This document shows, one piece after another, positions 7,789 through 14,789 of a stretch of 21,634 nt of DNA; the stretch's first letter is position 1; each line of letters begins with the position of its first letter. The DNA comes from Collinsella sp. Lineage in GTDB: Bacteria > Actinomycetota > Coriobacteriia > Coriobacteriales > Coriobacteriaceae. The position numbers and the translations under genes are program-made. The notes beneath the pieces were generated by a model. It was not told the DNA's origin and made no database searches. It saw only the letters and a program-made list of their open reading frames with translations. The stretch covers positions 1 through 21,634 of the forward strand of contig JAGZSF010000018.1 in the NCBI GenBank assembly GCA_018381235.1, read 5' to 3'.

Positions 7789-7823
7789 ATGTCTAGGAAG
7801 TTCTTTTTAGAGGAGGAAATGTA

Positions 7824-9713
7824 ATGAACGGAGTTTTGCTCATGGTTGTGGCCGCGGCGGTGCTCGCCTGCGGCTATCTGGGCTACGGCCGCTGGCTGGC
7901 CAACAAGTGGGGCGTTGACAAAGAGGCCCTCACGCCGGCCAAGCGCATGAAGGACGGCAACAGCTTCTCGCCCGTCTCCGCCTTCACTGCGTTTTCGCAC
8001 CAGTTCAGCTCGATCTGCGGTGCTGGCCCTGTCACGGGTACGATCGTCGCCATGGCCTTTGGCTGGCTGCCCGTCGTGCTCTGGGTCCTCGTCGGCGGCA
8101 TCTTCTTTGGCGCCGTCCACGACTTTGGTGCCCTGTACGCTTCGATGAAGAACAACGGCAAGTCACTCGCTCAGCTCATCGAGAAGTACATCGGCAAGAC
8201 TGGCCGTCGCCTGTTCCTGCTGTTCTGCTGGCTGTTCTGCATCATCGTCATCGCCGCCTTCACCGACATGGTCTGCAAGACGTTCATGTTCACCCCGGCC
8301 GTTGACGCTTCTGGTGCTGCTACCGGTGCCATCGACTTCACCAAGTCCTATGCCGCCGGCTGCGCTGGTACCATCTCCATCCTGTTCACCTTCGTCGCTA
8401 TCGCCTTTGGTTGGGCTCAGAAGAAGTTCAACCTCACCGGCGCTGCCGAGTTCGTCACCGGCGTTGTCCTCATGGTCCTCATGTTTGCCGTCGGTATGCA
8501 GTTTCCGGTCTACCTGGACAAGTTCCAGTGGTTCGCCGTCGTCATGGTCTACCTGGTCTTCGCTGGCGCTATGCCCATCCAGATGCTCAAGACCCCGCGT
8601 GACTACCTCACTTCCATCATGATGATCGTCATGATCGTCTGCGCTGTCCTTGGCATCGTCGTCCTGGGCGTCAACGGTCAGGCCACTATCACCGCTCCGG
8701 TCTTCACCGGCTTCTCCACTGCCTCAGGCATGATGTTCCCGGTCCTGTTCGTCTCCGTCGCTTGCGGTGCTCTCTCCGGTTTCCACAGCCTCGTTTCTTC
8801 CGGCACCTCTTCTAAGCAGGTCGAGAAGGAGCAGGACGCCGTCAAGGTCGGCTACGGCGCCATGATCGTCGAGTCCTTCGTCGGCATCCTTGCCATCATC
8901 GTCGCCGGCATCATGTTCTCCGACATGAACACCGCCGGTACCGGCGTCCTCAACGCCGGTGTCGCTTCCACCCCGTTCCAGATCTTCGCCGCTGGCATCT
9001 CCCGCGGTATGCAGGCCTTCGGTGTTGACGGCACGCTCGCTACCGTCTTTATGACCATGAACGTTTCCGCTCTGGCTCTGACCTCGCTCGACGCCGTCGC
9101 CCGCATCGCCCGCACCTCGTTCTCCGAGTTCTTTGCCCAGACCAACGATGCCCTGGCCATCGAGTCCAAGGCCGGCTACATGAAGGTCCTCGGCAACCCC
9201 TGGTTCGCCACGGTCGTTACCCTGCTTCCCGGTCTCGCCCTCGCTTTTGGTGGCTATGCCAACATCTGGCCGCTCTTTGGTGCTTCCAACCAGCTGCTCG
9301 GCGGCATGACCATGATCACCCTCGCCGTGTTCTGCAAGTGCACCGGCCGCAAGGGCTGGATGCTCTACGTGCCCGTCGCCTTCCTGCTCTGCTGCACCTT
9401 CACCTCGCTGGTCCAGAGCGCCATGGGCTGCATGACCGCCGTCCAGGCCTACGGTTTCTTCGGTACCATCCCGGCTACTGCCACCACGGCCGCCGTCTCC
9501 GTCGCCGCCACCAAGGGCCTGCAGCTCGTCTTCGCCGTCCTGCTGATGGTCCTGGGTCTCATCGTCGCCGTCAACTGCCTCAAGGAGTTCTTCGGCAAGG
9601 AGGCCGGTTCCATGCCCGACGAGGAGCCCGAGTGGTCCGAGATGGGCAAGGCCGAGTACGGCCGCGCCGCTGCCGCCGAGGCTCCTGTCGACGCCGAGGC
9701 CGCCAAGGCTTAG
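7824..9713 (+). CDS. cstA: CstA family carbon-starvation transporter (pyruvate/peptide carrier)
   Basis: A polytopic membrane protein of 629 residues. It opens with a membrane segment (VLLMVVAAAVLACGYLGYG) and then the family signature around residues 45-75 (DGNSFSPVSAFTAFSHQFSS, then ICGAGPVTGTIVA). Next come VHDFGALYASMKNNGKS and a long series of hydrophobic helices. FGASNQLLGGMT near residue 490 is also typical. The last ~35 residues are hydrophilic and acidic and probably cytoplasmic. Characterised relatives (E. coli CstA and BtsT) take up peptides or pyruvate under nutrient limitation; which substrate applies here cannot be told. The ribosome binding site AGGAGG (7811-7816) is ideal. Control is probably by the operator in the promoter and by the leader attenuator. 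Codon use is strongly biased to C-ending codons, suggesting high expression. It is monocistronic, with a terminator following. Confidence 0.93.
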   Translation: MNGVLLMVVAAAVLACGYLGYGRWLANKWGVDKEALTPAKRMKDGNSFSPVSAFTAFSHQFSSICGAGPVTGTIVAMAFGWLPVVLWVLVGGIFFGAVHDFGALYASMKNNGKSLAQLIEKYIGKTGRRLFLLFCWLFCIIVIAAFTDMVCKTFMFTPAVDASGAATGAIDFTKSYAAGCAGTISILFTFVAIAFGWAQKKFNLTGAAEFVTGVVLMVLMFAVGMQFPVYLDKFQWFAVVMVYLVFAGAMPIQMLKTPRDYLTSIMMIVMIVCAVLGIVVLGVNGQATITAPVFTGFSTASGMMFPVLFVSVACGALSGFHSLVSSGTSSKQVEKEQDAVKVGYGAMIVESFVGILAIIVAGIMFSDMNTAGTGVLNAGVASTPFQIFAAGISRGMQAFGVDGTLATVFMTMNVSALALTSLDAVARIARTSFSEFFAQTNDALAIESKAGYMKVLGNPWFATVVTLLPGLALAFGGYANIWPLFGASNQLLGGMTMITLAVFCKCTGRKGWMLYVPVAFLLCCTFTSLVQSAMGCMTAVQAYGFFGTIPATATTAAVSVAATKGLQLVFAVLLMVLGLIVAVNCLKEFFGKEAGSMPDEEPEWSEMGKAEYGRAAAAEAPVDAEAAKA

Positions 9714-9755
9714 TCGACCTGACGAGTTGAACGTCACATCCATATGACTCGGAAA

Positions 9756-9792
9756 GACCGGGTCCGCGACTTCGCGGGCTCGGTCCTTTTTT
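9756..9792 (+). terminator. Intrinsic terminator of cstA
   Basis: A 13-bp stem (9756-9768 with 9773-9785, two G-U pairs), loop ACTT, is followed by six T residues ending at 9792. It lies 43 bases after the cstA stop. Confidence 0.88.
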
Positions 9793-9871
9793 CATGCAAA
9801 AGCGGGTGACGCCCGAGTGTTCTCGCAGATGTTTTGCGTGGATAAGGGCGCGCGTTGTACCATGTAAACGT

Positions 9872-9885
9872 ATATGTGTACATAT
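9872..9885 (+). promoter_or_regulatory. Palindrome upstream of the TOPRIM-protein gene, possible operator
   Basis: ATATGT-GT-ACATAT is a perfect 6-bp inverted repeat with a 2-base spacer. It lies directly before the ribosome binding site AAAGGGG (9887-9893). Upstream, only weak promoter-like boxes are visible (TTGCGT at 9834 and TACCAT at 9858, 18 bases apart). An autoregulatory site is possible because the gene product seems to carry a winged-helix domain, but this is inference. Confidence 0.35.
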
Positions 9886-9897
9886 GAAAGGGGCCCC

Positions 9898-12072
9898 GTG
9901 GCCAAGACGGTATATTCCGATAACCAAAATAATGTCGATGCCCTGGCTGAACGTCTGAGCAGCCAGACGTCGCTTTCTGCCGAGCGTGCCAAGCTGGTTG
10001 CCTACGACCTGCTCTGCCGCAAGGCGCTCAAGATTAAGTCGAGTGCGCTGGCGCAAATTTTTCGCTCCGTCGATAAGGAATGTGACACCAAGGCGATGCG
10101 CGATGAGCTTATCGCGGCAAATATCGTGACAAAGATCGAGGGTAGCGGCATTAACGGGCGCCCGGCGTTCTATACCATCAATGCCGAGATCCGCGATGTC
10201 CAGGAGCAGCCTGCCGAGTCCGTCGAAGATTTTGTCGTCGAGGATTCCGCTGACGTGCCTGCTGTGGAAGAAGTTGCTCCGCGTGAGCATGTCGATACCG
10301 ATGAGTTGCTCGATGAGAACGTCGTGCGTGCCTTTACGGCCAAGGCAGGACGCGGCGGTTTTGGCGGAGGTGGCAAGCGCGATGCGCAGCGCCGCGCCCA
10401 GCAGGAGCGCTTCCGTCGCGCCGTTGCTCAAAAGGGTGAGACGGATGCCGAGGCTGTTGAGACCGAGGTTGCTGCCGAGTCGCAGAAGCCCACGAAGGAG
10501 CAAAAGCCCGTGGAGGCCCAAGAGCCCAAGCGCCGTCGCGGTGCTCACTTTAAGGCTGCACAGCAGGATGCCGTGCGTGAGGTTGAAGAGTCTTCTGAGG
10601 TTGCAGACGATGTTGAAGAGTCTGCCAAGAAGGCTCCAGGTTCGTGTCGTCCCGGCCGCGGTTTTGCGGGACGCGCGTATCCCGTAAAGCATCAGGAGAA
10701 GGGCGAGTCGGTTTCGACCACCCAGGACGAGAAGGCCGTTGAGCCGGAGGCTCGCGAGCAGAAGCCTGTTGAGCCGCAGCTTGAGGTTGATGCCGAGGCC
10801 AAGGGCCAGCAGCCTACTGATGAACAGACGGAGCAGGGCGCGTCGAGCAAGCCTCGCCGCCGTCGCCATCGTGGGGGCCGCAGTTCCCATGCCGAGACTG
10901 CGGCCGAGAAGACCACGCCGCAGAACGAGGATGCGAAGGCCGAGGTTTCTTCGGGGCAGCCTAAGCGCCAGCCGGCGAAGGAGAGCAAGTCCGTTCGTCC
11001 GCAGAAGCAGGCGTCTATGCCGAAGCGCGAGCGCAATTCCCAGGGCGATTCTAAGCGCAAGTCTCAGAGGAAGCCGGAGTCTGCCGCAGCAGATACTGCT
11101 GCCCAGCAGCCCAAGTCGGCCGTTCACGGCGAGGCCTCGGCGTTTGCCCTTGCCCGCGTTTTAGGCAGGCAGCTGCTCAAAGTTGTCCCTACGCCCACGG
11201 CGCTCTCTAAGTTCAAGGAGCAGCAGACACAGATCGTAAAGGTCGAGGGCAAGGACGGCAAAAAGGCTCCGCAGCGCACTCAGCACAACGAGATGTCCAA
11301 CCGCAAGATTGCCGAGGAAATCGCAATCATCCAGGCTTGGATCGAGCAGAACCGAGGTGCCGATACGCCGGTTGCCTCGCGCCGCCAGCGTGCCTACCAG
11401 ATCTTTAACGACGAGAAGGCTTTTGACGGCAAGCACGGTGAGCGCTTGATCAGGCGTATGACCGAAAAGGGCATCAGCATGCAGGCGATCAAGGTCGCCC
11501 CCAATCGCCCCGTGCACTTTACGGGCTTCTTTACGCTGGGCGCCGACAAGCCGTTCATTATGGTCGAGAACCTGGACACCTACGACGAGATCGTCAAGCT
11601 GCTGCGTGGCCGCAAGCACGCCAAGCTCTTTGGCATCAAGGTGGGCGGCGTGATTTTTGGCGGCGGATGCAAGGCGAGCGTCTCGCATGCCCTGGACGAT
11701 TATCTGGCTGAGATTGGCTATCGCTTTAACTACGTCTACTACGTAGGCGATATCGATCGCGAGGGCGCGCGCATTGTCGAGCAGGCTCGCAATGCCAATG
11801 TGGTTGAGATTCGCCTGCATGCCGGCATGTACCGTGCCATGCTCGCCGAGCACAAGCGTCGCGTGAAGGCCGGCGGCGAGTGCGAGCCCGCGGCTGCCAA
11901 CCAGGGCGTGCCGCAGAACCTGGCAGCGACGATCAAGGATCTGCCCATGGTTACGCGCGTGCAGTTCCGCAACGTGCTACGTGAAGGCGGGCGCATTCCG
12001 CAGGAGATTCTGATGACCGCAGACTATCGGGATGGCGACTCGGGAAGCTTCGACCGCATGCTGAACAATTAG
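9898..12072 (+). CDS. TOPRIM-like protein related to Wadjet JetD (DUF2220), with charged low-complexity linker
   Basis: The C-terminal ~180 residues look like the JetD/DUF2220 TOPRIM-type nuclease fold. PFIMVENLDTYDEIV has the acidic Glu557; GVIFGGGCKASV follows; VYYVGDIDREGARI has Asp618 and Asp620. The motif order and spacing (Glu, glycine-rich loop, GDxD) match that family. Residues ~10-100 look like a winged-helix DNA-binding domain (LKIKSSALAQIFRS through INGRPAFYTI). Residues ~110-460 are a low-complexity region rich in Glu, Lys, Gln, Ala, Pro and Arg, likely disordered. The GTG start at 9898 is chosen because AAAGGGG lies 4 bases ahead; ATG 9874 has no ribosome binding site. JetD cleaves plasmid DNA with the JetABC SMC complex, but no jetABC genes lie nearby, so the role is unknown. 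Confidence 0.65.
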   Translation: MAKTVYSDNQNNVDALAERLSSQTSLSAERAKLVAYDLLCRKALKIKSSALAQIFRSVDKECDTKAMRDELIAANIVTKIEGSGINGRPAFYTINAEIRDVQEQPAESVEDFVVEDSADVPAVEEVAPREHVDTDELLDENVVRAFTAKAGRGGFGGGGKRDAQRRAQQERFRRAVAQKGETDAEAVETEVAAESQKPTKEQKPVEAQEPKRRRGAHFKAAQQDAVREVEESSEVADDVEESAKKAPGSCRPGRGFAGRAYPVKHQEKGESVSTTQDEKAVEPEAREQKPVEPQLEVDAEAKGQQPTDEQTEQGASSKPRRRRHRGGRSSHAETAAEKTTPQNEDAKAEVSSGQPKRQPAKESKSVRPQKQASMPKRERNSQGDSKRKSQRKPESAAADTAAQQPKSAVHGEASAFALARVLGRQLLKVVPTPTALSKFKEQQTQIVKVEGKDGKKAPQRTQHNEMSNRKIAEEIAIIQAWIEQNRGADTPVASRRQRAYQIFNDEKAFDGKHGERLIRRMTEKGISMQAIKVAPNRPVHFTGFFTLGADKPFIMVENLDTYDEIVKLLRGRKHAKLFGIKVGGVIFGGGCKASVSHALDDYLAEIGYRFNYVYYVGDIDREGARIVEQARNANVVEIRLHAGMYRAMLAEHKRRVKAGGECEPAAANQGVPQNLAATIKDLPMVTRVQFRNVLREGGRIPQEILMTADYRDGDSGSFDRMLNN

Positions 12073-12074
12073 CT

Positions 12075-12103
12075 CCGCCGTTCTACCGAACGGCGGTCTT
12101 CTT
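12075..12103 (+). terminator. Intrinsic terminator of the TOPRIM-protein gene
   Basis: A 9-bp stem (CCGCCGTTC 12075-12083 with GAACGGCGG 12088-12096), loop TACC, is followed by TCTTCTT. It begins 3 bases after the stop codon. Confidence 0.75.
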
Positions 12104-12109
12104 GACGCT

Positions 12110-12215
12110 GCGAGGGGCCCTGGCACGGCAATCTGACGTTCAACTTCGGCGGCGCGACCAGAAGGTCAGCGCCGCCTTGTTTCACGTCACCTTGCCATAC
12201 CAGGGCCCCTCTCGC
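12110..12215 (+). repeat. Structured inverted-repeat element, different family
   Basis: Outer arms 12110-12131 and 12192-12215 pair over ~20 positions with a small bulge and a few mismatches (core GGGGCCCTGG with CCAGGGCCCC). They enclose an inner hairpin, GGCGGCGC-GACC (12148-12159) with GGTC-A-GCGCCGCC (12164-12176), loop AGAA. The architecture, a long outer stem around one inner hairpin, resembles the elements at 7045 and 7325, but the sequences are unrelated. Confidence 0.65.
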
Positions 12216-12235
12216 TGTCACGTCCAAAACATCGA

Positions 12236-12299
12236 GGTTAAGTGGCCTCCTGTTCGTGCGGAACTCGCGACAAACTTAATGCCCGGCCCGTCGGGGCCA
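12236..12299 (+). repeat. Half copy of the structured palindrome family
   Basis: This segment matches the right half of the element at 7045-7179: TTAAGTGGCCT, then CGTGCGGAACTCGCGA, then AAAC and a diverged GC-rich arm (CGGCCC...CGGGGCC). No matching left half precedes it; instead the unrelated element at 12110-12215 lies there. It appears to be a truncated relic. The following stretch 12300-12418 holds only an AGGCGC/GCGCCT inverted pair and no gene. Confidence 0.65.
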
Positions 12300-12418
12300 C
12301 ACGCCATTTTGTAGATGACGGCTCGCTTTTCGGAACTGGGCTGATATTTTCTTGATGTTAGGCGCTCTTGGTCCTAATGGGCTTGGGGCGCCTTCGCGTT
12401 TCCTCAGCTCCGCACCCT

Positions 12419-12446
12419 TGCGGGTTCGAATCCCTCCGCTTGCCCA
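12419..12446 (+). pseudogene. Degenerate tRNA 3' end (T-arm remnant)
   Basis: GGGTTCGAATCCCTCCG (12422-12438) is a T-stem/loop and is identical over 17 bases to the T-arm of the tRNA-Gln on the other strand. GCTTGCCCA follows. I could not fold a full cloverleaf: the acceptor partner is missing except for TGGGC/GCCCA (12378-12382 with 12442-12446), one T-stem pair is mismatched, and no D-arm or anticodon arm is evident. The preceding CTCCGCACCCTTGC could be the remains of a long variable arm, as in tRNA-Ser or tRNA-Leu. Confidence 0.45.
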
Positions 12447-12452
12447 CAAGAA

Positions 12453-12484
12453 AGCGCCCTGGGCCGTTATGGGCTCAGGGCGCT
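12453..12484 (-). terminator. Terminator of the tRNA-Gln transcript
   Basis: AGCGCCCTG (12453-12461) pairs with CAGGGCGCT (12476-12484), and the stem extends inward by GCC with GGC. On the minus strand it lies 9 bases after the CCA end of tRNA-Gln and is followed by TTTCTT. On the plus strand CAATTTT follows, so it may act in both directions. Confidence 0.7.
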
Positions 12485-12493
12485 CAATTTTAA

Positions 12494-12568
12494 TGGCTGG
12501 GACGGAGGGATTCGAACCCCCAACAGCCGGCACCAAAAACCGGAGTTCTACCGTTGAACTACGTCCCA
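12494..12568 (-). tRNA. tRNA-Gln (anticodon UUG)
   Basis: A complete cloverleaf on the minus strand, 75 bases including encoded CCA (12494-12496). The acceptor TGGGACG pairs with CGTCCCA and the discriminator is G. The D-arm is GTTC-AACGGTA-GAAC. The anticodon arm CCGGT-TTTTGGT-GCCGG gives anticodon TTG at positions 34-36. The variable loop is CTGTT, and the T-arm GGGGG-TTCGAAT-CCCTC has one wobble pair. It lies 38 bases downstream of the CwlM-like gene and may be co-transcribed with it. Confidence 0.96.
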
Positions 12569-12606
12569 ATGTGTGGTGTTGCCCAAAAGCAACTCGTTTA
12601 GTTTAC

Positions 12607-13512
12607 CTAATCTGCGAGGGCATCGCAAACGCCATCGAGCAGGCGTACGGCGAGTGTCTGCGCGTCGCTGGCCGTGAAGGTGCCGTTGTAGCGCGTCATG
12701 CCCGTGAGCTCAATGCGAATGCGAGCCGGCTTCTGCTGCGCGGCGACATTGGCGGTGCGGATGCGCTGGGCCAGGTTGTGGCACTCGGCGAGGGCGATCG
12801 TGGCGCGCGGCGCTGCATCTGCGGGCAGCTCATCGCTTGCGATCTCGAGCACCAGGTCAACGTCGGTTGGGACCTCGGAGTCGCAGAGCATCATGCCGCT
12901 GTTGTCGGTCGTTGCCGTGGCGATATTCCACATGCGCGACGCAACACTGCGTGCGATGGGGTCCTCGCCGATAACGGCAATCTGGAAGCGCTCGAGCACG
13001 TTGGCGGCGCGAGCAAAACCGATGCGGGACTCGGCTTCGGTGACCGAGGGCTTGCCCTCCCACACATGGTGCAGGCGGTTGATGTAGGCGTAGGTGTCCT
13101 GGAAGGCCATGCCGTCGGCAAACAGGCCGACATTTTCCTGGAACTGCTGCAGGGCGGCCTCGGTATGCGGGCCAAAGTAGCCGTCGTCTTCGCCACAGGC
13201 AAAGCCCAAAACGTTGAGAGCGCGCTGCAGGGCCTGCACATCGGCGCCATGGAAATTGGGCATGCGCAGATAGAGGGTGCGGTCGCCCAGCTTATACGAA
13301 GCGTCTACAAGGGCGCTCCAACAGGGGATATCGACGGCATGACCGGCAGCAAGGCCGCTGTCGAGCCTGAAGGTGCTGACGGCCTGCTCAGTGGTGGCTC
13401 CAAAGTACTTGTCGGTGACTTCGGCGGCATCAATCGTGTAGCCGAGCTGCAGGAGACGAGACTGCACGTCCTCGACGGCTGCTCCTTGCATGCCCGTTGT
13501 AATAGGTTCCAT
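12607..13512 (-). CDS. CwlM-like protein with two peptidoglycan-binding domains and no amidase active site
   Basis: A 301-residue protein without signal peptide or membrane segment, so probably cytoplasmic. Two PG_binding_1 repeats are visible. The first is at about 5-65 (GMQGAAVEDVQSRLLQLGY ending in TEQAVSTFRLDSGL). The second is at about 78-140 (LGDRTLYLR, GADVQALQRALNVLGF, DGYFGPHTEAALQQF). This pattern resembles the N-terminal half of mycobacterial CwlM. The last ~140 residues occupy the position of the amidase_3 domain but show no HGG or other zinc-ligand motifs, so no hydrolase activity is expected. In mycobacteria, cytoplasmic CwlM regulates MurA; a similar regulatory role here is inference. 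The ribosome binding site AAAGGGG lies 8 bases before the ATG. The 138-base region upstream probably holds its promoter, but I see no strong match. Confidence 0.7.
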   Translation of the reverse strand: MEPITTGMQGAAVEDVQSRLLQLGYTIDAAEVTDKYFGATTEQAVSTFRLDSGLAAGHAVDIPCWSALVDASYKLGDRTLYLRMPNFHGADVQALQRALNVLGFACGEDDGYFGPHTEAALQQFQENVGLFADGMAFQDTYAYINRLHHVWEGKPSVTEAESRIGFARAANVLERFQIAVIGEDPIARSVASRMWNIATATTDNSGMMLCDSEVPTDVDLVLEIASDELPADAAPRATIALAECHNLAQRIRTANVAAQQKPARIRIELTGMTRYNGTFTASDAQTLAVRLLDGVCDALAD

Positions 13513-13650
13513 GAACGAACCCCTTTCGGCGTACCATTCGTACTATTTGAGCGTCTGTCGGATAGACAACGCAAAGGGATGCATAAACATGCACTCAACA
13601 GTGTAGCAAGTTGTGCCTAAATACGCTGCTGACAGGTTTTATAACCCCCG

Positions 13651-14676
13651 TTAGTTAAGGCGCTCCACAAAGAAATCTGCCATGGAGAGGAACAGCTCGC
13701 GTGCGTGCGGATCAAGCTCAACGTTCTCGATGGCCGCTTTGGCCTTAGCGGTCAGGTCGAGCGCGTAAGTGTGGGCGTAATCGATGGAGCCGGTCTCTTG
13801 GAAGATCTCCACGGCGCGTGCGAGCTGCGCGGGATCATCGGTGCCCGAGGAAAGAATCGCCTCGACCTCGTCGTGGTAGCGCTCATCAGAGAGGGCATGT
13901 ACGGCGACAAGCGTGCGCTTGCCCTCGGTGATGTCGGTGCGGAAGTCCTTGTTGGCGGCTTCCTTAGTGCCGACAAGGTTGAGCAGGTCGTCCTGAATCT
14001 GAAAGGCAAGGCCCGTGTGCAGGCCAAAGGCGCGCAGCGCTTCGATTTGCTTATCGCTGCCGCCGCCGATAATGGCTCCGGCGGCAAGCGGCGTGGCTCC
14101 GCTGTAAAACGCGGTCTTGTGCGTTGCCATGTCCAGGTAGTCATCAACCGAGATATCAAAGCGCCCGTCACGGACCCAACCCAGGTCGAGTGCTTGACCC
14201 TCGATGGTGCGGACGATCATCTCGGTAAGCTCGTGGAGCACGCGCAGCTTCACGTCGGACTCAAGCGTAGGGTCGTCGAGAACCGTCTTGGTGACCATGG
14301 TGAGCGCCAGGTCGCCACAATTGATGGCAAGGCCCGTGCCCTCGGTAAGGTGCATGCAGGGCTTGCCTCGACGAAGCTGTCCGTTGTCGGCGATGTCGTC
14401 GTGGATCAGCGCGCCCGACTGGAAATGCTCGATGGCTGCCGCGGCGCTGCGGGCGCTCTCAAAGCTGCCGCCCACTGCGGTTGCGGCGAGCATACAGATA
14501 AGCGGGCGGTGGCGCTTGCCGGCGTTGGCCGTAAAAGCCGAGAGCGGCGCATACAGGTAGCGCTCGATATCGGCAGAGGTCGCCTGTCCGTCAAAGAACG
14601 TGGCCAGATAGTCGTTAATCTGGTCAAAGTGCTGGGCTAAAAAGCTGGTAAACGGACTGGACACGGGTTCTCGCAT
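13651..14676 (-). CDS. Polyprenyl (isoprenoid) diphosphate synthase
   Basis: A trans-prenyltransferase that condenses IPP with allylic diphosphates. Landmarks are GKRHRPLICML, the first aspartate-rich motif HDDIADN followed by LRRGKP, GDLALTM, GQALDLGW, KTAFYSGAT, and the second motif FQIQDDLLN with GKRTL after it. The second motif reads DDLLN rather than the classic DDxxD. The product chain length (C10-C20 or longer) cannot be told from sequence. I place the start at 14676 (MREPVSSPF), giving 341 residues; ATG 14715 would add 13 polar residues with no ribosome binding site, and both are weak. It lies 113 bases downstream of the PTS gene and 138 bases upstream of the CwlM-like gene, on the same strand. 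It may supply quinone side chains or lipid carriers. Confidence 0.88.
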   Translation of the reverse strand: MREPVSSPFTSFLAQHFDQINDYLATFFDGQATSADIERYLYAPLSAFTANAGKRHRPLICMLAATAVGGSFESARSAAAAIEHFQSGALIHDDIADNGQLRRGKPCMHLTEGTGLAINCGDLALTMVTKTVLDDPTLESDVKLRVLHELTEMIVRTIEGQALDLGWVRDGRFDISVDDYLDMATHKTAFYSGATPLAAGAIIGGGSDKQIEALRAFGLHTGLAFQIQDDLLNLVGTKEAANKDFRTDITEGKRTLVAVHALSDERYHDEVEAILSSGTDDPAQLARAVEIFQETGSIDYAHTYALDLTAKAKAAIENVELDPHARELFLSMADFFVERLN

Positions 14677-14789
14677 TCTTTCTTGGGTTACATCGTTGCG
14701 GTGTGCAGATACCATATTGCCACATTGGAGTTGCCGGCGCGTCTGTTTTGGCGATTTGGAGAAACGGGACGCGTGCGCGTGCCGGCTGC

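Noticed and set aside
7590..7823. T-box riboswitch or metabolite riboswitch in the cstA leader
   Set aside because: The T-box core TGGNACCGCG is absent and no known aptamer core was recognised. The leader-peptide explanation accounts for more of the sequence.
8724..9743. 339-codon minus-strand frame, Gly/Asp-rich
   Set aside because: Antisense shadow of the strongly codon-biased cstA gene; no domain or ribosome binding site.
9580..11127. 515-codon minus-strand frame, Leu/Arg-rich
   Set aside because: It spans the cstA end, a terminator and the low-complexity coding region of the JetD-like gene. The repeated Leu-Arg content mirrors the Glu/Lys/Gln codons of the sense gene.
9898..12072. A full Wadjet operon or other multi-gene defence island around the JetD-like gene
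   Set aside because: The flanking genes are cstA and tRNA-Gln with the CwlM-like gene; no JetA, JetB or SMC-like JetC frame is present.
12352..13620. 422-codon plus-strand frame
   Set aside because: It reads straight through the tRNA-Gln gene and its terminator and is antisense to the CwlM-like protein.
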